This document shows, in pieces, positions 44,048-53,505 of a stretch of 64,000 nt of DNA. The notes under the pieces are model-generated. The model saw nothing but the letters and a program-made list of their open reading frames with translations. It made no database searches and was not told the DNA's origin. Every line of letters begins with the position of its first letter. Positions within the stretch are counted from its first letter, which is position 1. The stretch comes from MGIIa-L1 sp002495945. GTDB taxonomy: Archaea; Thermoplasmatota; Poseidoniia; Poseidoniales; Poseidoniaceae. The position numbers and the translations under genes were made by a program. The stretch spans positions 7,521 through 71,520 of the forward strand of contig CAXGWS010000007.1 in NCBI GenBank assembly GCA_964013535.1. The letters run 5' to 3'.

Positions 44048-44623
44048 TCGGAGAACCATCAAGAAACCCTCCTTGGCGCATCACTTTCACGAAAGTTTGC
44101 AAAACTCCCGCTATGGTTATCTCATCCATCTAATATTGGCGGATTTTACGGTTTTTTAATTGCCATAGCCTTGATTTTACCATACAGATTTGCTGGCGAG
44201 GATAACTCCGGTTGGTTGAACGATTGGGCACTCCATTGTGCTTTACTAATCGCTGCCTGTTTTTTCCTCGGCCTTTGCTCAACGTTGATTACGGCTATTT
44301 CAGGAAGATTTCCAGTTACTCCCCCACGAACAATACTTTACCCTATGCCGTTTATCGGTCTAGCCTTATTATCAATAAACAGGACTGACATTATAGCAAT
44401 TTATCCGTTTTTATCTTGGACTCTGATTCTCCTTCCTGGCCCCCTTTATGTGCATTTATCCTGGGCCCCAAGATGGCGCTTGCTGTGCATGATTGACGAT
44501 GGAAAGAATCCTTTTGATGGACTTGAGAATGTCGAAGAGGAAATCAAAGACTACGCTAAACCAACGAGTATTGATTCTGAAATTGAATCAGTAGTTGATG
44601 ATTTTGAGACCGCTGAAGAGTAA
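44048..44623 (+). CDS. Four-helix membrane protein with acidic tail, unknown
   Basis: 191 residues from ATG 44048 (MSENHQETL); a GTG at 44006 would add 14 residues. About four hydrophobic helices lie between residues 35 and 145, including YGFLIAIALILPYRFAG and LHCALLIAACFFLGLCSTLI, then an acidic cytoplasmic tail of about 45 residues ending DDFETAEE. No family is recognised. The stop codon abuts that of the convergent kbl gene. Confidence 0.7.
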   Translation, partial: SENHQETLLGASLSRKFAKLPLWLSHPSNIGGFYGFLIAIALILPYRFAGEDNSGWLNDWALHCALLIAACFFLGLCSTLITAISGRFPVTPPRTILYPMPFIGLALLSINRTDIIAIYPFLSWTLILLPGPLYVHLSWAPRWRLLCMIDDGKNPFDGLENVEEEIKDYAKPTSIDSEIESVVDDFETAEE

Positions 44624-45814
44624 TCAAATCAGTCCGAGTTTAGGACCAACTCGCTCGAAAATCCTCAACACTTCATCTAAATCCTCACGACTCAATCCGG
44701 CAGACATTTGAGTCCTAATTCGTGCCTTATCTCTTGCTACCATTGGAAATACAATTGCTCCAGCCATGATACCGTCTTTCGCAAGTTCAACAGTGAAGTC
44801 TTTGGCAACACTTGATTCACCACACATTACGGGAATTATTGGAGTTGTTGAGACACCGGTATCGAAGCCGATAGATTGTAACTCATTACGAAAGTAATTG
44901 GTATTCTCCCACAGTTTCTGGTGATGTTGTGGCTCGGTCATAAGAACTTCCACAGCGGCTTTTTGAGCAGCTGCAACTCCAGGCGGTTGCGAACCTGAGA
45001 GCAACCAAGAACGAGAATGATTGAGGGCGTGCGTTCTAGTCATTTCGGTCCCAGCAAGAATACCACCCTGAACACCGAGCGCTTTTGAGAATGAACCTGT
45101 CTCGAAGTCGATGCTACCTTGCAGTCCAAAATGATCGACAATACCGGCCCCTGTTTCGCCTAACACCCCTTCACCATGGCAATCATCAACATAGACCATC
45201 GCGCCATGCTCCTTAGCAAGTTTATCGATCTCATCCAATGGTGCGATGTCCCCATCCATTGAAAAAACGCCGTCAGTTATTATCAGCTTGCGTTTTGCTC
45301 CTTCATTAGCGTTTAATACTGCCTCTAATTCTGCCATATCATTGTGCGCATATACCGCCCTGTTGGCTTTGGTTAAACGTACACCATCGATTATGGAACC
45401 ATGATTCAATTCATCACTGATAATTACGTCATCTTTCCCAGTTACCAGTGTCGGAATAAGACCTACGTTTACCGTGTATCCTGCTGAGTAGATTAAGGCG
45501 GCCTCGACTTTCTTGAATTCTGCAACCTTTTGCTCTGCTGCCAAATGAATGTCCATAGTGCCGGCGATTGCTCGCACACTACCGCTACCTGCACCGTATT
45601 TTTTTGTTGCATCAATCATGGCATTGATTACTTTTGGATGGGTTGTGAGATTTAGATAGTTATTGGCTGAGAGCATGATAGTTGGTTTGCCGTCCATGTT
45701 ACAGCGTGGTTGATTGGGACTCTCTAAGGTTGGAGGCTCCCAAAGCAATGATTGACTAGACAATTCTTGATACCGTTCTTGCATCCAACTCATATCGCCT
45801 GGCATAGTTTCCAC
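44624..45814 (-). CDS. kbl: Glycine C-acetyltransferase (2-amino-3-ketobutyrate CoA ligase)
   Basis: 396 residues, an alpha-oxoamine synthase. It cleaves 2-amino-3-oxobutyrate with CoA to glycine and acetyl-CoA, the second step of threonine breakdown. Motifs: SANNYLNLTTHPKV, GSGSVRAIAGT, DELNHGSIIDG, VDDCHGEGVLGETGAG and the PLP lysine in TGSFSKALGVQGG, then RSWLLSGSQPPG. The paralogues BioF, HemA and Spt differ in the RAIAGT context. No threonine dehydrogenase is adjacent. The glycine product suits the glycine cleavage genes in this window. Confidence 0.92.
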   Translation of the reverse strand: METMPGDMSWMQERYQELSSQSLLWEPPTLESPNQPRCNMDGKPTIMLSANNYLNLTTHPKVINAMIDATKKYGAGSGSVRAIAGTMDIHLAAEQKVAEFKKVEAALIYSAGYTVNVGLIPTLVTGKDDVIISDELNHGSIIDGVRLTKANRAVYAHNDMAELEAVLNANEGAKRKLIITDGVFSMDGDIAPLDEIDKLAKEHGAMVYVDDCHGEGVLGETGAGIVDHFGLQGSIDFETGSFSKALGVQGGILAGTEMTRTHALNHSRSWLLSGSQPPGVAAAQKAAVEVLMTEPQHHQKLWENTNYFRNELQSIGFDTGVSTTPIIPVMCGESSVAKDFTVELAKDGIMAGAIVFPMVARDKARIRTQMSAGLSREDLDEVLRIFERVGPKLGLI

Positions 45815-45903
45815 CTAACACACCGAATTATAGGTACTTCAAGGGCTTTTGTATTGTTTTTGACAATCATGAAGGTCAAAAAGGAGTAGCATCTCGCCCC
45901 ACC

Positions 45904-46371
45904 ATGCGCATCACTGGCAAGGTCAGTAGTGGACTTGGTAGAGCCCATGTTTTCATGGCGCAGAAACACTATCAAGACCAATTTCAAACCCTCATGGGCA
46001 CCTCTGTTTGGCCGGGAACCTTGAATCTAAATGTGTCGAATAAAAATCTACGAGACTACATTGCGCTTCGGCTAATCTCTGGCATCGACACACTCGATGC
46101 GTCTCCTGAACTAATCGAATCAGCAAAGTCAGTCGACGCATCTCATGTCAGTGCTCATCGTGTTCGAGGCTTCTTGCGTGATGGCGTCTCATTTGGTGGA
46201 GCAACTGCGTTTAAAGCTAGATTTCATTTTGCCGAAGACAATGTTGACTGTGCGGTACTGATACCGGATTTAACAAGACATTATGACGTCGTGGAAATTA
46301 TTTCCTCCAAATTCCTTAGAGAGCATTTTTCCCTAAGCGATGGCGACGAAGTGTCGATTGAGTTAATCTGA
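45904..46371 (+). CDS. ribK: CTP-dependent riboflavin kinase (DUF120)
   Basis: 155 residues. It makes FMN from riboflavin with CTP, an archaea-specific route. The sequence GKVSSGLGRAHVFM (nucleotide loop), SVWPGTLNLNVS (PGTLN motif), a basic RVRGFLRDGVSFGGATAFKA segment and VVEIISSKFLREHFSLSDGD end match the DUF120 family in length and order. It stands alone on the plus strand; its last nine bases overlap the 3' end of truA. Confidence 0.93.
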   Translation: MRITGKVSSGLGRAHVFMAQKHYQDQFQTLMGTSVWPGTLNLNVSNKNLRDYIALRLISGIDTLDASPELIESAKSVDASHVSAHRVRGFLRDGVSFGGATAFKARFHFAEDNVDCAVLIPDLTRHYDVVEIISSKFLREHFSLSDGDEVSIELI

Positions 46372-47280
46372 ATTGTGCGCAACATGTGGTAATTTACCAA
46401 TGCGTGACCATTCGTGAAATAGCAGACTTTCCATTTCTAATTTAGCTCCAGACTCCCAACGACTCATCATGGTTCGTTCGAGGTATTTTTCGTTTGGTTG
46501 CGGCGTAAATACGGTTGTTATTTCCGGAATTACCTCATGGTCAAAACTAGGCCAAATCACATCCCATAATATGAGCCACTCGGGAGGAGCAACACCAAAA
46601 TCTACCGGTTTTTCAGGATTTTTTATTGCGTCGATAATTTGTTGTTCGGTTAATTCCCCTATTGATAAGCGATAGAGAGCCATTGCAGTGCGCCTCACCT
46701 GATTCCACAAAAACGCCTCACCTACGATTTCAAAACCAATAATTCGCTGATTAACAACCCATGGCGAGCAAGAAAAAATCTTGCGAATAGGATTTTTACC
46801 TTCTTCTAAGCGAGCGAAGTTTCTGGCATCATAAGTACCAACAAACAAGTCTAACCATCGTTGAAATTGGTCATCTGAAGAATCCCAGCCTTGTATGCCT
46901 TCCAGCCTGTAGCGATAAACTCGCTGTAAAGCCATCCTTGGATTCCATTTTTCATCAACCTCTTGGACACTCAAAAATGCAATACTATCGGGTAATCGGT
47001 CATCAACTGCCCTAATCATTTTTCGGGGAGTTAAAGATTCCCACAATGATTTGTTGATTGTAACAACGCCGCCATTTCTTCTAACATTAACGCCAGCATC
47101 AGTACGACTTGACAAAACCAGATTATGGCTTGTGTCGTTTGGATCTATCCACTTAAGTTTGTGAAATACGCGAATCAACTCGCCCTGTACAGTTGTTACA
47201 TCCGGTTGGATTTGACTACCATGAAAGTGTCGACCAATATATCCAATGGTAAAGGCGAGGCGAACTCGCTCTGACATCAT
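46363..47280 (-). CDS. truA: tRNA pseudouridine synthase A
   Basis: 305 residues. It isomerises U38-U40 in the tRNA anticodon arm. The catalytic Asp is in SSRTDAGVNVRRNGG; other landmarks are GYIGRHFHGSQIQPD, WNPRMALQRVYRYR, GTYDARNFAR and GEAFLWNQVRRTAMAL. Archaeal TruA proteins of this size are usual. The start ATG is 47280 (47277 also possible). It lies 5 bases after the TPR-like gene stop on the same strand. Confidence 0.93.
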   Translation of the reverse strand: MMSERVRLAFTIGYIGRHFHGSQIQPDVTTVQGELIRVFHKLKWIDPNDTSHNLVLSSRTDAGVNVRRNGGVVTINKSLWESLTPRKMIRAVDDRLPDSIAFLSVQEVDEKWNPRMALQRVYRYRLEGIQGWDSSDDQFQRWLDLFVGTYDARNFARLEEGKNPIRKIFSCSPWVVNQRIIGFEIVGEAFLWNQVRRTAMALYRLSIGELTEQQIIDAIKNPEKPVDFGVAPPEWLILWDVIWPSFDHEVIPEITTVFTPQPNEKYLERTMMSRWESGAKLEMESLLFHEWSRIGKLPHVAHNSD

Positions 47281-47285
47281 ACCAC

Positions 47286-47801
47286 TTATTCCTCAAGCAA
47301 AAGTGTCGACGCCTCTTCGGGTGAATAACCAAGGCCGCCAACCGACCACTTAATGGCAGATTTTAGCCAAGGCATTACCTGAGGATTCGATTTTGTTGGG
47401 TCTACTACCTCGATAGCATCTACCAAGTTTCTTGCAGCCATGTATAGTCGGTCGTCGATTGGGATATCTGCCAATTCTAGACGGCGCGCATATCTCTCAT
47501 ACTCTTTGATTGCTTGTGGTATTCTGCGACATTCTAAGGCAAAATCAGCGAAATCAACAATATATTCGTCGTTTTCTTCATCGAGGTTCATTGCTTTCTT
47601 GTAAGCCATCATAATTTTACCACCAGGTATTACATCATCTTGTGCCTCAACATTCAGCATGTTGGCAAATTCCGCATATGTGTGATGTACTGCAGCGATG
47701 TCTTTGTTTGATTTACAAAGGTCATCGAGCATTTGTACTGCTCCCTCTAGGTCGCCTTCAGCAAATTTTTCTATCGCAGGTTGCAGAACTTCGTCACTCA
47801 T
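47286..47801 (-). CDS. TPR-like repeat protein, unknown
   Basis: 171 residues from ATG 47801 (MSDEVLQPAIEKF); an in-frame upstream ATG at 47864 would overlap the next gene's end and add residues of no family character. It is all-helical with tetratricopeptide-like spacing (IEKFAEGDLEGAVQMLDDLC; HHTYAEFANML; KKAMNLDEENDEYIVDFADF). Probably a soluble protein-binding scaffold. It lies between truA and the PH-domain gene on the same strand. Confidence 0.75.
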   Translation of the reverse strand: MSDEVLQPAIEKFAEGDLEGAVQMLDDLCKSNKDIAAVHHTYAEFANMLNVEAQDDVIPGGKIMMAYKKAMNLDEENDEYIVDFADFALECRRIPQAIKEYERYARRLELADIPIDDRLYMAARNLVDAIEVVDPTKSNPQVMPWLKSAIKWSVGGLGYSPEEASTLLLEE

Positions 47802-47860
47802 TTTGATAACTCCAGTATTTAACGCGTAAAGGTTGCAGTTATTGAATGACTCGCTTGAAA

Positions 47861-48874
47861 TCACTCATCAGTATTGCTTGAAATTGACTCTTTCAAATCA
47901 CTTAACAAGTTAGACTGACTGTGCTTTTTGTGCATCTCATTGAGTAACATCTTGCACTTGTCCCAATTCCTGATAGAATAGAAACAATGTTTTGGATCGG
48001 GTCTTACAGTTCTTATGGTTCGTTGATAGGTTAAGATTCCAACAAATGAACGAAGCAGGGATTTTTTGGCTTTTTCAGAAATAGTATCATCAGAGCTGTC
48101 GGCGGATCCTGGCATATTGACTGCCCCTGCAGCCCCCATTGATTCGTCAACTATACCTACTCCTGAATCGGTAAGAATAGAGACGGTAGCGTATCCAAAT
48201 ATTGTTCCAACCGGTGTTCTTTCAACAATAACTTCCGAGATTCTATCGAACAAAATTCTGCGATGCGAACGTGAGAGCAGGAAACTATGCTCAAAAATTA
48301 CAGCATCTGAAGTAATGGCATAGTGGAAACTATTCTGATAGTAAAATGTTAGCGCGAAGAACAAACCAGTGTAAACAATACCAAATAGATAGAAGTTGTA
48401 TTCGATTCCAATAAAGTCGCCCATTCCATCGCCAAACAAGTCTGTTATGAAGAATATGAAATCATCGATTTGAATGATAAGTGGAGTGAAGGAAACCAAC
48501 AATAACCAAACAGTGACCCATTTACCCGATGTCGATGTATTCAATAGACGGTTCATCCAAGTCACGAAGAGCATGACAAAGATGAAACTGAATGACATGC
48601 TATCACTGGTTGTCAAATCAATAAACCAATAGACAAATGCCATGAATCCAGTAGAATCCTCACCAAGCGAATCGGCTTGACCAAACATGAAATGAAGGGC
48701 CAAGACGAGTATTCCTAGAGCATACATGCCGACAAAGGCGAAGGTGCTTGGTTTCTTGGTAAGGTGAATTTCCTCCCCTGGTATAAGCCTAAATTTTTTG
48801 GCTAAGCTTTCTGCATTTTTAGACTCAAGTTCCTCACTTGCTTTCGTGTCTAAAGTCGATTCTTCATCGCTCAT
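47861..48874 (-). CDS. Membrane protein with bacterial-type PH domain
   Basis: 337 residues. After a charged N-terminus and LIPGEEIHLTKKPSTFAFVG there are about five helices (about 48-185). A bPH2-like domain follows (YAITSDAVIFEHSFLLSRSH, RRILFDRISEVIVERTPVG and TIFGYATVSILTDSG), interrupted by a Gly/Ser-rich insertion before KAKKSLLRSFVGILTYQR. Such proteins are common and poorly characterised; a membrane-lipid or protein-binding role is inferred. Confidence 0.8.
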   Translation of the reverse strand: MSDEESTLDTKASEELESKNAESLAKKFRLIPGEEIHLTKKPSTFAFVGMYALGILVLALHFMFGQADSLGEDSTGFMAFVYWFIDLTTSDSMSFSFIFVMLFVTWMNRLLNTSTSGKWVTVWLLLVSFTPLIIQIDDFIFFITDLFGDGMGDFIGIEYNFYLFGIVYTGLFFALTFYYQNSFHYAITSDAVIFEHSFLLSRSHRRILFDRISEVIVERTPVGTIFGYATVSILTDSGVGIVDESMGAAGAVNMPGSADSSDDTISEKAKKSLLRSFVGILTYQRTIRTVRPDPKHCFYSIRNWDKCKMLLNEMHKKHSQSNLLSDLKESISSNTDE

Positions 48875-48939
48875 GTCCAGTCCTCTTGTATGTCTTTAGT
48901 GTCTTATCCCAAATGAATGTTGCCCCGAAGGATGGCTAA

Positions 48940-50145
48940 TCAGTGTAATATCCCCCAAGAATGTTCAGCATTCCCACGTATCCACTGATAGTCTTTGAGC
49001 GAACGGAATCCTAAGTCATCGCTTATGCTCAAGGCGACGACATTCAATGGATATTCGTTGTAAGTGAAGTTAGATACTAAGCCACCGATTGTTGGCTGTT
49101 CGAACGCCCAGTGAGCCCTATCGATGGCTTGTGCATCAATTTTTATTGTCACATCCTCATTCCACATTTCTACTCTAAAACCTGGCAATTTGCTACCCGG
49201 TGTCGCACCATGACTACCTTCTACCGCATCGCAAGCATATTTTTCAACTCGAACATTAGAAAATGGTATGCTTTGGCCGGAGACTGCATCGTGAAATAAG
49301 CCACCTTGTGACAAACTCATATGCCCTAAATCGCGCTTTTTCCACGGTTCGTTATCTCTCGAGGTGACTGTCAAACTCAGATGGGGTAAGAACCAATCAA
49401 TATACGAACCGTCGCTGAGGTGTAGCATTCCCCAATACCATGGAACAGAGGGGGCTTGTACGCACACTTTTTGGAAATAAGCCGTGCCTGAGATCTCTTG
49501 GTCATCGAGATGTCCATCCACCTTGCACCCATGCAGGCGAAGAATGTCATAGCCCATGTCCATAGCATAAGTCGCAGTTGCATGCCTAGCAGTCGACATT
49601 GCTTCATTCCAAGGTGTTAACCTGAAATCCATTTGCCGTGGGACACTAGCTTCATTGGGAAATTCATCGGTATGTAACTTAAGCCAAAATTCGCTCAGGT
49701 CACTCTTTAGGCCCATCGACATGTCCTCGTCGGTTAATGGAACAACTGCACCTCCACCCGCACCGGACTTCGAATTTTGTTTAGGCCATGCTGGGTGTTC
49801 ATCGTCAATTACGATCATTCGGCATTTTTTCTTGATGTACGGCTCATACATTCGTTTACCATCGAACCACCAAGCACAAACCATGCCATCGAGTGAAATC
49901 CCACCATCAGCATCAAAACCCGGGCGCCCTTTTGGTGTCCATTCCGTACCGCTGACCATTACCTTTGGATTATCTTTGGTCGACCAAAGTACCATCAATT
50001 GTTTGCCACTTGGGTTTCCGTCTTCATCATCGAGCATCAGTAGCCACCACCACCAATCCCATGTCAAGTGGTGAAGCGGTGGACGTTCCTGCAATTTCCA
50101 CATTCGCGATAAATCACCGGCGAATTTTTCCATCGAATTCGTCAT
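48940..50145 (-). CDS. Unknown protein in ABC exporter operon (possible AttH/CrtC-like lipocalin fold)
   Basis: 401 residues, Trp- and Asp-rich, with no signal peptide or membrane helix. Segments WDWWWWLLMLDDEDGNPSGK near the start and SGTAYFQKVC, WYWGMLHLSDGSYIDWFLPH later recall the paired beta-barrels of AttH/CrtC-type proteins (a carotenoid hydratase-like fold), but the likeness is weak. Its start overlaps the end of the ABC permease gene by 4 bases, so it is the last gene of a five-gene chain (54512 to 48940). Its closest role may be modifying or sensing the substrate moved by the exporters. Confidence 0.6.
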   Translation of the reverse strand: MTNSMEKFAGDLSRMWKLQERPPLHHLTWDWWWWLLMLDDEDGNPSGKQLMVLWSTKDNPKVMVSGTEWTPKGRPGFDADGGISLDGMVCAWWFDGKRMYEPYIKKKCRMIVIDDEHPAWPKQNSKSGAGGGAVVPLTDEDMSMGLKSDLSEFWLKLHTDEFPNEASVPRQMDFRLTPWNEAMSTARHATATYAMDMGYDILRLHGCKVDGHLDDQEISGTAYFQKVCVQAPSVPWYWGMLHLSDGSYIDWFLPHLSLTVTSRDNEPWKKRDLGHMSLSQGGLFHDAVSGQSIPFSNVRVEKYACDAVEGSHGATPGSKLPGFRVEMWNEDVTIKIDAQAIDRAHWAFEQPTIGGLVSNFTYNEYPLNVVALSISDDLGFRSLKDYQWIRGNAEHSWGILH

Positions 50146-51470
50146 TCAATTTCCTTCCCTTTGAAAAGTGCTCCTCCGATGAATAACAGTGCCGCGGCTT
50201 GGATAAGTAGCACGACAGTAGCAATTATCATTGAGAGAAATGGACTTATGTCACCCAAACCGGGTGTAGCATAGAAGTACAGTAGTGGCTCAGAGCCAAT
50301 TAATTCCTCACTTTCAAAACCTAACGAATTGTTTCCTTCAACCGAAAAGCCCGAACTGATTAACAACGCCATATCAGGCCACACAATCATACTAGCAGAA
50401 TCAACAATTATCAAAGCCCAGCCGATAACCGAAAATCGCAATATTGGAGAGTCGGGGACGCCCATAGATAGTAAAGCCATTCCCAGTTCCCAAGCAGCAA
50501 ATGGAATCGCCAAAATAATGCCATATCGCCACATGACTCCGAGGAAACAGAACAACATTCCGTAGACAAGGGTTGCCATCATGGCGGCAAATAAGATTGC
50601 TAACCAAACTCCGAACTCAGAAAATCTAAACAATGATTCGCCCGGACCAGCAAAACCCGTCACTATGGCGGCTAGTAATGTCAATATGGTAAGATAAGGC
50701 CATACAATACCAAGATAACCAATTATCCGGTAAAAGAATACCTCAGTGCGAGCTATTGGCTTGGTTAGCATGTAGTGCATTGTTCCAGAACTCATTTCAT
50801 CTCTGATTAAGCCTGTTGCCATAAATAGCGGAATGAAGATGCTTATTATGAACACAAATCCAAGTTTACCAATACCAAGCACTGATGCTCGATGCAATGC
50901 TTCCTTGGCGTATGCTTCATCATCAGGGTCCTCATCAACAAAATTATCCGCATCAAATTCTAAATTACCCGATAGACTAAGCGATAATTCGATATCACAT
51001 TCGATTCCGTTATCATTGGTGTCTTTTTGGGAGCTGGTTCGAGAATTGGTTCGACAATCCCCGTCATCATCGTATCCCACACTAACGGTTCTAGTTCCGC
51101 TGGGAGATTCATCCCAATCGAAATCATCCTCATTCACCCACTTATCTGGATCGTCAGGGGGCACTGGAGGGTCGAACAACCCGGGGTGCGATTGGTCGGA
51201 AAATGGATTCGTACCATACAGCCGTTCTTGACCATCTGGATAGAGGTCCCCATCTGAGTCAACTGAATCGCCGTCATTATCTATTGCTTCAAAGTCTCTC
51301 TGCATCGCGTCGACATAAAACAACATCAGCAAACTGATTACTACCAAACCAGTAATCAGCACCACCCATGTCGAAATCTTGGTTCGATATTGCCGCATGG
51401 TAAATTCCGTGATTGCAGAGGCTTTCCGATCTAAAGCGCGGAAGATAGTATTGGTTTTGTCCGCCATCAA
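50142..51470 (-). CDS. ABC-2 type transporter permease with Asp-rich extracytoplasmic loop
   Basis: 442 residues. The first helix (WVVLITGLVVISLLMLFYVD) is followed by a loop of about 140 residues outside the membrane with calcium-binding-like DNDGDSVDSDGDLYPDGQER and more Asp-rich segments. Five to six helices follow, with the ABC-2 signature region FMATGLIRDEMSSGTMHYML and TKPIARTEVFFYRIIGY. The start overlaps the end of the ATPase gene at 51467. It forms an exporter with that ATPase. Confidence 0.85.
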   Translation of the reverse strand: MMADKTNTIFRALDRKASAITEFTMRQYRTKISTWVVLITGLVVISLLMLFYVDAMQRDFEAIDNDGDSVDSDGDLYPDGQERLYGTNPFSDQSHPGLFDPPVPPDDPDKWVNEDDFDWDESPSGTRTVSVGYDDDGDCRTNSRTSSQKDTNDNGIECDIELSLSLSGNLEFDADNFVDEDPDDEAYAKEALHRASVLGIGKLGFVFIISIFIPLFMATGLIRDEMSSGTMHYMLTKPIARTEVFFYRIIGYLGIVWPYLTILTLLAAIVTGFAGPGESLFRFSEFGVWLAILFAAMMATLVYGMLFCFLGVMWRYGIILAIPFAAWELGMALLSMGVPDSPILRFSVIGWALIIVDSASMIVWPDMALLISSGFSVEGNNSLGFESEELIGSEPLLYFYATPGLGDISPFLSMIIATVVLLIQAAALLFIGGALFKGKEIE

Positions 51471-52459
51471 TAACCACCTCCACCTGTCAAATAACCCAAT
51501 ATTGAGGCTAAGTCATCATCCGGATTATCTATTGATTTGATTTTATGATTGCCATCCACAATTGCTTTTGGCAAGTCACTATGAAAATCACCTAAACTGC
51601 GAGTTTGTACCGTTAATTTTTCCGGATTCTGGAATAAAATTCCGTGCACTGAGTCAATATCAATAACACTCTTGGCTAATTCCTTAGGTGATTCACAACC
51701 GATATCAATTCTATGTGGGATTCGATCTAGTTTTTCCCGAATCGCGTGTAAGTTACCCAATGCTAACAATCTACCGTGGTGCAGAATTACAATCTGTTCG
51801 GTAATTCGTTCAATTTCAGTCAAAATATGGCTGCTTACGATTACCGTTCTTCCCATTCTTCCCAATTCTCTTATGACATTCATGATAGTAGTTCTCGCTA
51901 ATGGATCACAACCCTGTAATGGCTCATCAAGGATAATCAATTCCGGGTCGTTTACTAAAGCATGAGCAATTTTTGTTCGTTGACGCATGCCTTTTGAGAA
52001 CCTACCAATTTGCTTGTGTGCAACATCTAACAATCCAACAAAGTCGAGCACTCTATCTGCCTCTTGTTTAGCCTTGTCTCTGGTCAAACCGTTCAGCCTT
52101 GCAAAAGTAGAGATGAAATCGTGCGCAGTCATCCAATCATACATCTTCTCAGCCTCTGGTACAAAACCAACTCTTGCGTAAGGGGCTGGATTTTTCCAAG
52201 GGTTAGTACCAAACAGACGAACTTGTCCCGAACTGGGTTTTAATTTGCCCATTAGAATCTTGAATAACGTAGATTTACCCGCACCATTCAAACCTAATAT
52301 TCCTGTTACCCCTCCCGACAACGCAAGCGTTATTCCGCTTAATGCGTGTATTTTGCCATAGGTTTTGCTAACATTTTCCAACAAAATGACCGGAGCAGTT
52401 TGGTCTGCTTGCCATTGTTCTGTTTCGGCTTGTCCTTCTTGATGGAAATCCGGCATCAT
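51467..52459 (-). CDS. ABC transporter ATP-binding protein (exporter pair B)
   Basis: 330 residues. Walker A GLNGAGKSTL, Q-loop GFVPEAEKMYDW, signature RFSKGMRQRTKIAHA (a variant of LSGGQ as in CcmA/NatA-type ATPases), Walker B LIILDEPLQGCDPLAR and switch VIVSSHILTEIERI. A C-terminal regulatory region of about 90 residues follows. Its start overlaps the permease at 52456 (ATGA) and its stop overlaps the next permease start. Substrate unknown. Confidence 0.9.
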   Translation of the reverse strand: MMPDFHQEGQAETEQWQADQTAPVILLENVSKTYGKIHALSGITLALSGGVTGILGLNGAGKSTLFKILMGKLKPSSGQVRLFGTNPWKNPAPYARVGFVPEAEKMYDWMTAHDFISTFARLNGLTRDKAKQEADRVLDFVGLLDVAHKQIGRFSKGMRQRTKIAHALVNDPELIILDEPLQGCDPLARTTIMNVIRELGRMGRTVIVSSHILTEIERITEQIVILHHGRLLALGNLHAIREKLDRIPHRIDIGCESPKELAKSVIDIDSVHGILFQNPEKLTVQTRSLGDFHSDLPKAIVDGNHKIKSIDNPDDDLASILGYLTGGGGY

Positions 52460-53505
52460 TCTCTAGTCACCTCCATCGATGCAACTCTTGATGACAAAAT
52501 GTAAAGGAAAAACGCGTTTATCAGTACTAATGATGCCAAAGACCAGGTCCATGAGTATTGGTCGTATGTAGTCTGTGTTCCAACTAGAGCCTGCCCCACA
52601 TGCGCCAAACAATCATACGGAGAAAGCAAGTACATTATGTCCCTTTCAAACAGGTTTGAGACTAATACAGCCAAAGTTTTGCTACCAAGTACTATCGCAA
52701 CCAAACCAATACCGGGGAAAAATTTTCCACGTGACACACTGGATAGACCCAATCCTATGCTTGTGTAGGTAATGATAAGCAAAATTCCGCCCATGAAAGC
52801 CGCCAAGAATAGCGGAAAAGTATCAATTATCCAGGCCCAACCACGACCCATAGCGATTATCTCGACAAAGTAGTAAATCATCAGCGTCAAAATTACCACA
52901 AAGGCTTGAATCATAGCTACCGAGATATACTTCATCATAACATAATCAAAGCGGCTTATTGGCCGTGAAAAATACAAGGCTGAAGTACCGTGATATCGGT
53001 CTTCTGAGACTATTCCGCCAACCAGTAAAGCCGCAAGAATCGGATAATACAACATGTTGCGAGGGAAGAATCCAAGCACATGGCCGTATAGATTATCACG
53101 ATTGACGCCCCACATATTATGTAATTCTGGACTGCCTATAACCGCAGAAAGCAGAGTCAATCCGACGTCTGCTAAAGAGGCAATAAACACCAACACGATG
53201 AATAATTTCGTTGGCAAACCCCACGGACGGTGCCCTTTGCGGAAAATTCCCAGCACGTGGTGCCGAAGTATCGCCCAGTTGCGCATCCATCGGGGATTGA
53301 GAGTTCCATTCCACGGTTTGTAAATTTGCTCAAATACATAACCAACGGAAGCCGTATTGCTACTCACCTGAGCCGTTGCTGCCTCATCTCCGTCACGTGA
53401 ACCCCATGCCGCATCCATTCTACCTTGACCGGTTACAGGGGCACTTTCTGAGAAACCAACCTCTTCTTTTGCTTCAGTATTGGTCTGGTCAGTCACTTCC
53501 ATCAT
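52456..53505 (-). CDS. ABC transporter permease (exporter pair A)
   Basis: 349 residues. A cytoplasmic N-terminus of about 100 residues (GRMDAAWGSRDGDEAATAQV) is followed by six helices. The segment LLVGGIVSEDRYHGTSALYF, then SRPISRFDYVMMKYISVAM is the ABC-2 coupling region. Overlaps of four bases at both ends tie it to the ATPase genes on each side. Paired with the ATPase at 53502-54512. Confidence 0.85.
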   Translation of the reverse strand: MMEVTDQTNTEAKEEVGFSESAPVTGQGRMDAAWGSRDGDEAATAQVSSNTASVGYVFEQIYKPWNGTLNPRWMRNWAILRHHVLGIFRKGHRPWGLPTKLFIVLVFIASLADVGLTLLSAVIGSPELHNMWGVNRDNLYGHVLGFFPRNMLYYPILAALLVGGIVSEDRYHGTSALYFSRPISRFDYVMMKYISVAMIQAFVVILTLMIYYFVEIIAMGRGWAWIIDTFPLFLAAFMGGILLIITYTSIGLGLSSVSRGKFFPGIGLVAIVLGSKTLAVLVSNLFERDIMYLLSPYDCLAHVGQALVGTQTTYDQYSWTWSLASLVLINAFFLYILSSRVASMEVTRE

